From contig JBJMWF010000088.1 in assembly GCA_045810265.1 (NCBI GenBank), positions 1 to 5,409 of the forward strand: a stretch of DNA of 5,409 bases, read 5' to 3'. The notes below the pieces were generated by a model. The model saw nothing but the letters and a program-made list of their open reading frames with translations. It searched no databases and was not told the DNA's origin. Numbering within the stretch: position 1 is the stretch's first letter; each line of letters opens with the position of its first letter. This DNA is from Scleromatobacter sp045810265 (GTDB lineage: Bacteria > Pseudomonadota > Gammaproteobacteria > Burkholderiales > Burkholderiaceae_C). Made by a program: the position numbers and the translations under genes. This document shows, one piece after another, positions 1-4,651 of the stretch.

Positions 1-1
1 C

Positions 2-685
2 TTCGGCTTCCTGGGCGGCAGCCAAGGCGGGTGGGTCGCGCCGTTGGCCGCCTTGAAGTCGAACGCGGATTTCCTGGAGGTCGGCTTTGGCGTCGTCGGC
101 ACGGCACTGGAGCAGGATCAGTGGCAGGTCGACTATCAGTTGATCGCCGAGCACGGCCATGACCCTTCCATCCTGTCCAAGGTTCATGCCTTGACCGACG
201 CAACCGCCGCCGTCGCGCGTTCTGGCTTTCAGACGGGTATGGACAAGGTGGTCTCGCTGAAGCGGGAATTTTCGGACGAGCCCTGGCTGAACGATGTCGA
301 CGGCCAGTATTCCGGCGGCCTTCTGGCGGGCGAGGTGGATCGAATGCGCGCGGAGAGTCCGCAAGTTCCCTGGACATACTCCGGACTGGACGTCATCCGC
401 AGCCTGCGCGTGCCGCAGCTATGGGTATTCGCCGCGGATGACGATGTCGCGCCCAGCGCGCCATCCATCGAGCGGCTGGCCACGATCGGGCGTGAAGGCA
501 CGCCGATCCACAGCATCGTGTTCCCGAACACCTCGCACGGCATCCTGCAGATCGAAAAGCATGCCGATGGATCGCGGCGCAACCTGAACAGGTACGCGCC
601 CGGCTACTTGCAGCTGCTGGTGGACTTCGCCAAGGGCTCGGCCGGGGACGCATACGGTGATGCACGCTGGCTCGAGAGAAGGTGA
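2..685 (+). CDS. alpha/beta-hydrolase, C-terminal part (5' end outside window)
   Basis: The reading frame is open from base 2 to a TGA at 683-685, giving 227 visible residues. It starts in the nucleophile elbow GGSQGGW, which matches the GxSxGG pattern of serine hydrolases, so the catalytic Ser is visible residue 7. The acid is probably one of the Asp residues in LWVFAADDDVAP (about visible residues 146-148), which follows a hydrophobic beta strand. The His is in FPNTSHGI (about residue 179). The order Ser-Asp-His and the spacing are those of the alpha/beta-hydrolase fold. The long insert between Ser and Asp would form a cap region. The protein probably hydrolyses an ester or peptide bond, but the substrate cannot be told. 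The N-terminal part, including any signal peptide, lies outside the window. A TTG at 44 is inside the fold and is not a real start. The next gene is convergent, so this gene probably ends its transcription unit. Confidence 0.85.
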   Translation, partial: FGFLGGSQGGWVAPLAALKSNADFLEVGFGVVGTALEQDQWQVDYQLIAEHGHDPSILSKVHALTDATAAVARSGFQTGMDKVVSLKREFSDEPWLNDVDGQYSGGLLAGEVDRMRAESPQVPWTYSGLDVIRSLRVPQLWVFAADDDVAPSAPSIERLATIGREGTPIHSIVFPNTSHGILQIEKHADGSRRNLNRYAPGYLQLLVDFAKGSAGDAYGDARWLERR

Positions 686-818
686 ATCCTGCGTGACGCG
701 TCCCCGCGAAGGACACGTCGGCAGTTGGCCTTCGTGCTCCCGAGCTGGATGACGACTCGAGGAATTCGGGGGCGGGTCTCGCCTCGCGAACGAGCCGATT
801 CCGGCCACCCCGTCGCCC
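686..818. other. convergent intergenic spacer
   Basis: This 133-bp gap lies between the hydrolase stop and the stop of the convergent M15 peptidase. A weak dyad is present (CGAAGG near 702-707 with CCTTCG near 724-733, loop about 16 nt), but no T-run follows it in either direction. I see no convincing intrinsic terminator and no credible small gene. Confidence 0.4.
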
Positions 819-1217
819 TCACACCGCCTTCAACTGGAAATGCGGAAACTCGCGGAACGACTTCCAGTCGCCGGCCCACTCCAGCCCAAGTTCCTTGCCG
901 ATCGCGCCGCACCGGGCCCACGCGGGATTCGACGGGCTCCAGTCGATCTTTCCGTTGACCACGGGGGCCATGTCGAATGCCTGGGAGCAGGGGTGTCCGT
1001 CCTGGGTCGGGTTGTGCTTGGACTGTCCGGCGCGGGCGTTGGTGACGACGTGTCCCGGGGCCGTGCGGCCCTGGGCGTAGAGCGTGTCCTGCTCCTGGTT
1101 GCTGCGCCAGGTGCAGGTCAGGATCACGTCGATGCCGGCAGCCTTGCAGTCCGCGACGAACCTGATCGCGAGTGGCTGGAGGCGGGAGTCCAGATCCTTG
1201 ATGTCGCGAGATGCCAT
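819..1217 (-). CDS. M15-family peptidoglycan peptidase (endolysin-like L-Ala-D-Glu endopeptidase)
   Basis: This 132-aa protein resembles the single-domain M15 peptidases related to T5 endolysin and CwlK. Those are zinc enzymes that cut the L-Ala-D-Glu or D-Ala link of peptidoglycan stem peptides. The visible zinc-site pattern is SKHNPTQDGHPCSQAFDM, with His68 and Asp82 as likely ligands. REFPHFQL near the C-terminus supplies Glu123 as probable catalytic base and His126 as third ligand. TWRS (36-39) and QDTLYAQGR (43-51) are typical of the family. The length fits a complete catalytic domain without a cell-wall-binding domain. There is no signal peptide or membrane segment, so the product is cytoplasmic unless a holin or another route releases it. 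ATG at 1217 is preceded by GGGAG about 8 nt upstream. No holin, spanin or other phage gene is nearby, so it is either a domesticated endolysin or an isolated prophage or bacteriocin remnant. Confidence 0.88.
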   Translation of the reverse strand: MASRDIKDLDSRLQPLAIRFVADCKAAGIDVILTCTWRSNQEQDTLYAQGRTAPGHVVTNARAGQSKHNPTQDGHPCSQAFDMAPVVNGKIDWSPSNPAWARCGAIGKELGLEWAGDWKSFREFPHFQLKAV

Positions 1218-1417
1218 TTTCGGTCTCCCGGTGGTTGAGCTTTCGGACCAGCGGCAACCTTAGCAGCATGGGCGCAGGAAATCCTCTTTGGAACGCGTGC
1301 TCCCCCCAAGCTGCAGCCCTTGGGCATAGCACGAAACGCGGGTGCTGTCTTCCCGTCCGGATGTGATTCGCGGACAGCGAACGAAAACTACGCTCAGGGC
1401 GAATTCAAGGAGATCCC
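1218..1417. promoter_or_regulatory. divergent intergenic region with inverted repeat
   Basis: This 200-bp spacer separates the two divergent starts of the M15 peptidase and the lipoprotein. A perfect 6-bp inverted repeat, CCCAAG/CTTGGG, lies at 1305-1310 and 1319-1324 with an 8-nt spacer, and could be an operator. Toward the peptidase, the - strand reads TGCTAAGGT, an extended -10-like element (hexamer TAAGGT at 1257-1262), about 40 nt before its ATG, but no good -35 is seen. Toward the lipoprotein, TACGCT near 1389-1394 is a poor -10 candidate. These promoter calls are guesses; the dyad itself is directly visible. Confidence 0.35.
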
Positions 1418-2095
1418 ATGAAAACCTTCGCCCTCCGTTCTCGTCCCGGCATCGTGCCGACGCGCCCTGCTTCGGCCCTCGCGAGCGCTGTCGTGACGCT
1501 GGCCGCGTTGAGCCTGCAAGGCTGCGGAACCACCATCCTGGCCAGCCGCAACACCAACCCGGTGATCCAGGACTTCTCGGTGCGCTGGTGGAGCGATGCC
1601 ACCACGCTGTCGACCACCGCCAGCCGCCGGCTCGCGCTGATGGCGTACAAGCCGGATGGCCAAGGGCGCGAATCGCTGCAGATCTGCGCCGAGCCGCCGC
1701 CCGACGTCGGCGAGACGTTTGCCAAGGCGATCGCGGCACAGCTCGATGCCAGCGTGCCGCAACCCGCGGGGACGATCAGCGCGGGCGTGAGCGTCGCGAG
1801 CACGGTCGCGACCTCCATCGCGCCGCTGATGGTACGGACCCAAGGGCTCCAGGTGCTGCGTGACAGCGCCTATACGCTGTGCATCGACAAGTTGAACGGC
1901 TGGATCCCCAGCGAAACGGAGTACATGCGCATCAAGACCGAGCGTTTCGACAAGGCGATCGAACTGATCAAGATGGAGCTTCCCCTGCTTCCGGCCCGAG
2001 GCGGCACCGTGCCGGCGCCGACACTCCCGCCGACCGGAGCAGCGTCGGCACCCTCGCCTTCGGCCGCGGCGGCGGCCAGCGCAGTGAACGGTTAG
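1418..2095 (+). CDS. outer-membrane lipoprotein of unknown function
   Basis: This 225-aa protein has a long lipoprotein signal peptide: a basic N-region, a hydrophobic stretch at about 18-33, and the lipobox LQGC with Cys36 as lipidation site. The +2 residue is Gly, not Asp, so transfer to the outer membrane is expected. The body (about 45-193) carries two landmarks: CAEPPPD at 90-96 and RTQGLQVLRDSAYTLC at 140-155. Cys90 and Cys155 could form a disulfide in the periplasm. I associate the pairing of a CAEPxPD motif with a later RTQ..Q.LRD..Y.LC motif with a family of uncharacterised proteobacterial lipoproteins, from memory only. The tail from about 194 is Pro/Ala/Ser-rich low complexity and probably unstructured. 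ATG at 1418 is well supported: AAGGAGAT at 1407-1414 lies just upstream. The stop TAG at 2093-2095 interlocks with that of the convergent regulator. No function can be assigned. Confidence 0.85.
   Translation: MKTFALRSRPGIVPTRPASALASAVVTLAALSLQGCGTTILASRNTNPVIQDFSVRWWSDATTLSTTASRRLALMAYKPDGQGRESLQICAEPPPDVGETFAKAIAAQLDASVPQPAGTISAGVSVASTVATSIAPLMVRTQGLQVLRDSAYTLCIDKLNGWIPSETEYMRIKTERFDKAIELIKMELPLLPARGGTVPAPTLPPTGAASAPSPSAAAAASAVNG
2092..2095. other. interlocked convergent stop codons
   Basis: The four bases TTAG encode TAG for the + strand lipoprotein (2093-2095) and TAA for the - strand regulator (2092-2094). The two genes therefore overlap tail to tail with no room for a terminator between them, and each mRNA must run into the other gene's antisense strand. 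Confidence 0.9.
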
Positions 2096-2949
2096 ATCGG
2101 ATTGCGCGTGTCGGCAGTCGCATCGAGTCCCCTGCCACTGCCTCCCGACTCTTCGTCAAGGGTCGCCATGCCACTCGCGTCGTCCGCGGGAAACATGCAC
2201 TCCACCCGGAGTTCCTGCGCCGACACGGCCTGCGGCGTCCCCACGGTGCTGACCATCGAGAACCAGCTCGTCGTCCGCCCGTCCTCGACGAAACGGATGG
2301 GCACCACGGGCGAGGTGCTCGAAAGCTCGGCGATGCGCCAGTCCAGCGTCACGCCGGGAAACGCCAGCAATTCGTCGATCAGCGCACGCGTGGCGTCGTC
2401 CAGCACGCCGCCCACCGCTTCGCGGTGGATGCGCTGGAACAGGCTGGCGGCCACCGCATCCCAGTTCGCCACGAAGGGGCGCAGGCCGTTCGGGTCGAAC
2501 ATCAGGCGCAGCAGGTTGCGCGGCTTCGGATGCTTCGACAGGTCGACCATGCGACCGAACAGGCGCGGCGCCGCCTCGTTGGTCATCAACACGTTCCAGT
2601 GCCGATCCAGCACCAGCGCCGGATACGGCTCGTGCTGGCGCAGCATGCGCTCGAGCGCGTGGTGGACGGCGCGCATCTGGGCGGCGTCCCAGGCCGGCTC
2701 CGCGTACATCGGCGCATAGCCGGCGGCCAGCAGCAAGGCGTTGCGATCTCGCAGCGGCACGTCGAGCGCGTTGGCCAACCCGAGCAGCAGCGCGCGACTG
2801 GGCGACGAGCGGCCGCTCTCGATGAAGCTGACGTGCCGTTGCGAGACGCCCATGTCCAGCGCCAGTTGCAGCTGGCTGCGCCCGCGCGCGTCGCGCCAGC
2901 GGCGCAGCAGCGTGCCGACGGGGCTGAGGTTCGATGAGGAAGCAGTCAT
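2092..2949 (-). CDS. XRE-family transcriptional regulator with MmyB-like ligand-binding domain
   Basis: This 285-aa protein has a Cro/C1-type helix-turn-helix at about residues 10-65. SQLQLALDMGVSQRHVSFIE covers helices 2-3, followed by SGRSSPSR, the usual XRE signature. Residues about 100-255 match the MmyB-like ligand-binding domain (a PAS-like fold): PALVLDRHWNVLMTNEAA, LLRLMFDP and FVANWDAVAASL are characteristic, as is the late VSAQELRVECMFPAD segment. Such proteins are small-molecule-responsive regulators often placed beside the enzyme genes they control; the ligand here is unknown. The frame stays open far upstream, to beyond 3400, but only the part from ATG 2949 shows family similarity, and the region above it is the NTF2 gene in another frame. 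There is no Shine-Dalgarno before 2949: the preceding bases are TCTTCTTCGCATCGCCGC, just after a strong hairpin. The start is therefore set by domain content, and translation may be leaderless or weak. TAA is at 2092-2094. Confidence 0.9.
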   Translation of the reverse strand: MTASSSNLSPVGTLLRRWRDARGRSQLQLALDMGVSQRHVSFIESGRSSPSRALLLGLANALDVPLRDRNALLLAAGYAPMYAEPAWDAAQMRAVHHALERMLRQHEPYPALVLDRHWNVLMTNEAAPRLFGRMVDLSKHPKPRNLLRLMFDPNGLRPFVANWDAVAASLFQRIHREAVGGVLDDATRALIDELLAFPGVTLDWRIAELSSTSPVVPIRFVEDGRTTSWFSMVSTVGTPQAVSAQELRVECMFPADDASGMATLDEESGGSGRGLDATADTRNPI

Positions 2950-2960
2950 GCGGCGATGCG

Positions 2961-2999
2961 AAGAAGAGCGCGCGATGGGCGAGTATCGCCATCGCGCGC
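2961..2999 (-). terminator. strong hairpin with pyrimidine tail between NTF2 gene and regulator
   Basis: An 11-bp perfect stem pairs 2968-2978 with 2989-2999. It is extended by 3 bp (2980-2982 with 2986-2988) after a single bulged G at 2979, and closed by a 3-nt loop at 2983-2985. Read on the - strand it begins 19 nt after the NTF2 stop and is followed by TCTTCTT (2967 down to 2961). That has the geometry of an intrinsic terminator, though the U-tract is broken by C. It ends about 18 nt before the regulator ATG, so it could act as a terminator or attenuator limiting read-through into the regulator, or as a structure that protects the 3' end. Confidence 0.7.
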
Positions 3000-3017
3000 C
3001 CGATCGGCTCGTCTGCC

Positions 3018-3533
3018 TCAGAAGCCGGTCGGTCCGACCGAGCCGTACCACGCCTTGACCTTGGTCGGATCCTTCTCGTCCATGTAGAAGAAATGCTGCA
3101 TGGTGGGCTTGACGGTGGCGATGCTCTTGTCGTCGAACACCATGGTCACGAAGCCGCGGAAGACCTTCAGCTGCGGGCTGTCGAGGTATTCGACGACGTC
3201 GTGGTGCGTGGTCATGCGCTTGTCGACGAACTGGCGCAGGTTGGCGCGGATGGTCTCCCTGCCGTGCCAGTCGGCGACGCCCAGGTGGCAGACGGCGTCG
3301 TCGGCGAAGCAGTCGAAGCCGGCGCCCCAGGTCTTGTCGTCGATCTCGCGCCAGAAGTCGAGCAGCCAGGCGGGAGTGGGCATCTTGGTGAAGGCGGTGG
3401 TGGTCATCGGGTTGTCCTTGGAGGTGGGGGGTGGGTCGCTCGCGACGGCCCACGCCGATGGCAGGGGCGCGAGCGCCAGGGCACTGGCGACGCCGGCCAT
3501 CAAGGTGCGGCGATCGATGCGGTCGTGATTCAT
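3018..3533 (-). CDS. SnoaL-like / NTF2-fold protein with Tat-like signal peptide
   Basis: From ATG 3533 the product is 171 aa. The N-terminus MNHDRIDRRTLMAG, followed by a moderately hydrophobic stretch to SAWAVA (about 26-31), looks like a twin-arginine (Tat) signal with Arg8-Arg9 and AxA cleavage near 29-31. Residues about 52-171 form an NTF2/SnoaL-like cone-fold domain: LLDFWREIDDKTW, then CFADDAVCHLGVADWHGRE and IRANLRQFVD, then beta strands QLKVFRGFVTMVF and TMQHFFYMDE. Members are small cyclases, isomerases, dehydratases or ligand-binding proteins; the substrate is unknown. A second start, ATG 3407 (Met43), removes the whole signal and has AAGGA 7 nt upstream, far better than the site before 3533. 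The gene may make a cytosolic 129-aa form instead of, or as well as, an exported one. The frame also opens upstream to 3620, but that part has no family features. It lies 68 bp upstream of the regulator gene in the same direction and is probably functionally linked to it. Confidence 0.82.
   Translation of the reverse strand: MNHDRIDRRTLMAGVASALALAPLPSAWAVASDPPPTSKDNPMTTTAFTKMPTPAWLLDFWREIDDKTWGAGFDCFADDAVCHLGVADWHGRETIRANLRQFVDKRMTTHHDVVEYLDSPQLKVFRGFVTMVFDDKSIATVKPTMQHFFYMDEKDPTKVKAWYGSVGPTGF
3415..3419 (-). promoter_or_regulatory. internal Shine-Dalgarno for alternative NTF2 start
   Basis: AAGGA on the - strand lies 7 nt before the in-frame ATG at 3407. The spacing is ideal, whereas the upstream ATG at 3533 is preceded only by a weak AGG. 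This site decides between a signal-bearing 171-aa product and a leaderless 129-aa product. Confidence 0.55.
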
Positions 3534-3563
3534 GGAGCAGGCCTGTCGGATGAACGAGGCCTC

Positions 3564-3606
3564 ATGGTCGATGCACGACGCGATCGCCTCAACTACCTCG
3601 GAGGTA
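3564..3606 (-). promoter_or_regulatory. candidate promoter with palindromic operator upstream of NTF2 gene
   Basis: A perfect palindrome with a one-base centre, TACCTC-G-GAGGTA, occupies 3594-3606. One base further along the - strand is TTGAGG (3587-3592, 4/6 match to a -35), then a 17-nt spacer and GACCAT (3564-3569, a weak -10). This would start transcription about 20-25 nt ahead of ATG 3533. The palindrome is certain; the promoter hexamers are poor and tentative. The downstream XRE regulator is an obvious candidate to bind here, by inference only. Confidence 0.4.
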
Positions 3607-3671
3607 ATCGGGCGCAGCACTCGCGGGCGCCCGCCCGCCCGCGCAAGGCCGGCGCCCTGGCGGCGCGAGCG

Positions 3672-4199
3672 TCAGGCCGGGTCGCCCGCCACCAACGTGC
3701 GCAAGCGCGCCTCGTGGGCGAACGCCCCATCATCGAGACGCGGGGTTCGCTCGAACAAGCCCCAGTTCTCGACCAGCCGCGCCGAGGCGCGCACGAGCAG
3801 TTCCCGCGCGTCCACGACCTCGCCCTGCTTCACCAGCCGCCCGCTCGTGCTGGCCGGATCGACCTCGTCGCAGCGCTCCAGCGTGCCGGTCTCATACAGC
3901 CGTTCGATCAGTTCGCCTTCGCCGTCGAAGCCGGCGCGCAATGCAATGCCGCCCCAGCGTTCGCTCAGCAGGCGATCGACGGCCCCGGTGAACTCGTCCA
4001 ACAGGCTGGCGAAGGCCGCGTCGTCGGCGGCGTGGTGGGCGCTGAAGCCCTTCTTGCTCAGCCGGAACTGCACCAGCCGCACCTGGCCGCGCGCGCCGAC
4101 GAAGGCGAGCGAGAAGCCGCGTTCCATGACCACGTCGCCGGCGCCACTGCCCAGGGCGGAGGCGAGTTGATCGCGCGGGGTGTCTGCGGGCATGGGCAT
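3672..4199 (-). CDS. conserved-looking hypothetical protein, 175 aa
   Basis: I do not recognise this protein. It is a soluble, mixed alpha/beta sequence with no signal peptide, membrane segment or cysteine cluster; there is a single Cys in TLERCDEVDP. VMERGFSLAFVGARGQVRLV and QFRLSKKGFS look like paired beta strands. LLDEFTGAVDRLLSERW and ELLVRASARLVENWGLF look like amphipathic helices. It is acidic overall. ATG 4199 is preferred over the second Met at 4193 because GAGAGAC directly precedes it at usable spacing. TAGACT on the - strand (4221-4226) is a plausible -10 about 22 nt before the ATG, so the gene may have its own promoter. The 70-aa zinc-motif gene lies 116 bp upstream in the same direction. 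Its reality rests on GC-rich third positions, sensible composition and lack of a better ORF on the other strand. Confidence 0.72.
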   Translation of the reverse strand: MPMPADTPRDQLASALGSGAGDVVMERGFSLAFVGARGQVRLVQFRLSKKGFSAHHAADDAAFASLLDEFTGAVDRLLSERWGGIALRAGFDGEGELIERLYETGTLERCDEVDPASTSGRLVKQGEVVDARELLVRASARLVENWGLFERTPRLDDGAFAHEARLRTLVAGDPA

Positions 4200-4257
4200 G
4201 TCTCTCGGGAAGTTGGTCCGAGTCTAGGCGATGGCGCGCCCCTGCCCGCACCCGCCG

Positions 4258-4306
4258 CGGGACAAGCGCGAACGCCCGCGTTGTCCCGCCGCGCATGCGG
4301 CGCGGC
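4258..4306 (-). repeat. tandem GC-rich hairpins downstream of the zinc-motif gene
   Basis: Two adjacent stem-loops follow the stop of the 70-aa gene. The first pairs 4288-4294 with 4300-4306 (7 bp, all G-C, 5-nt loop) and begins about 10 nt after the stop. The second pairs 4258-4265 with 4281-4288 (8 bp, CGGGACAA/TTGTCCCG), with an inner 4-bp stem at 4267-4270/4277-4280. They share one base, so both may not form at once in full. No T-run follows on the - strand, so they are not a standard intrinsic terminator, but they could stabilise the 3' end or pause polymerase. Confidence 0.5.
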
Positions 4307-4315
4307 CGGGGCGGC

Positions 4316-4528
4316 TCACGCGCCGCCGATACCCACGGTCACCAGCCCGGTGCCACCGCAGTTGACGCAAGCCCGGCCGCCGGCCTGACCGGTGCCGCCG
4401 CAGGCCGGGCACGTGTTCTCACCGGTGCCGGGCGTGCCTTCGGGGGCCTCGTCGCCGGGGTTCATCCGCACGTTGGCGGGCGCGGGATCGGTGCCGCCGC
4501 GGGTCGGCTGGTCGGAAGTCGCGTTCAT
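4316..4528 (-). CDS. small protein with DnaJ-like double CxxCGGTG zinc motif
   Basis: This 70-aa protein has a disordered, Pro/Gly/Thr-rich N-terminal half (1-38). It is followed by a compact C-terminal motif, CPACGGTGQAGGRACVNCGGTG, broken here for length as CPACGGTG (40-47) and CVNCGGTG (54-61). Four cysteines (40, 43, 54, 57) in two CxxCxGxG units match half of the DnaJ cysteine-rich zinc domain, enough for one zinc ion. Similar isolated units occur in anti-TRAP and in small uncharacterised bacterial proteins. There is no J domain, so it is not a DnaJ. A role as a redox- or zinc-binding adaptor, or in protein or RNA contact, is inference. The start is very well supported: AGGAGG (complement of 4536-4541) lies 7 nt before ATG 4528. 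It is divergent from the histidine-phosphatase gene and upstream of the 175-aa hypothetical gene. Confidence 0.85.
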   Translation of the reverse strand: MNATSDQPTRGGTDPAPANVRMNPGDEAPEGTPGTGENTCPACGGTGQAGGRACVNCGGTGLVTVGIGGA

Positions 4529-4651
4529 GGCTCAGCCTCCTGAAGATGTCGTTGCCTGACCGCAGGCCTTGGCAGGCGGCATGCCCCGACCGGACGGCTG
4601 CGATCGTTGCCGAGCGGCATGTCCCCGGCGCGCGACTTGCCGTAGCCGGTC
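4529..4651. promoter_or_regulatory. divergent intergenic region with imperfect direct repeat
   Basis: This 123-bp gap must hold promoters for both the zinc-motif gene and the histidine phosphatase. Two 21-nt copies of an imperfect direct repeat lie at 4567-4587 and 4605-4625 (16 of 21 bases identical), 38 nt apart start to start, sharing the core GCGGCATG. A regulator binding both copies could control both genes. I could not place clear -35/-10 hexamers. Confidence 0.4.

Noticed and set aside
819..1217. Calling the region a prophage
   Set aside because: Only one phage-like gene is seen; there are no integrase, attachment repeats, tRNA target or structural genes in the window.
604..1332. - strand open frame of 242 codons overlapping the M15 peptidase in another frame
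   Set aside because: The 819-1217 frame carries the zinc-binding pattern and a ribosome site; this one is a low-complexity Arg/Pro/Gly shadow.
1879..2937. + strand open frame of 352 codons across the lipoprotein end and the regulator
   Set aside because: It is rich in Arg, His, Gln and Ala without any domain, starts inside the lipoprotein gene, and is antisense to a clear XRE regulator.
2950..3453. N-terminal extension of the regulator frame up to 3453
   Set aside because: The extra 168 codons are Arg-rich, match nothing, and lie over the NTF2 gene in another frame; the helix-turn-helix begins only after ATG 2949.
3534..3620. Upstream 29-codon extension of the NTF2 gene to ATG 3620
   Set aside because: It would bury the Tat-like signal inside the protein and cover the palindrome and candidate promoter; no ribosome site or family similarity supports it.
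3622..3665. GC-rich palindrome GCGGGCGCCCGC and neighbouring repeats after the 175-aa gene as a terminator
   Set aside because: Self-complementary GC runs are common at this base composition; there is no loop of normal size and no T-run.
2934..4388. Long + strand open frame of 484 codons opposite the NTF2 and hypothetical genes
   Set aside because: It runs antisense to two genes with better evidence, has no ribosome site and no recognisable motif, and its composition (rich in Gly, Ala, Arg, His) is what a GC-rich antisense frame gives.
4316..4528. Calling the zinc-motif protein DnaJ or anti-TRAP
   Set aside because: Only one CxxCxGxG pair is present, with no J domain or substrate-binding domain, and nothing links it to tryptophan control.
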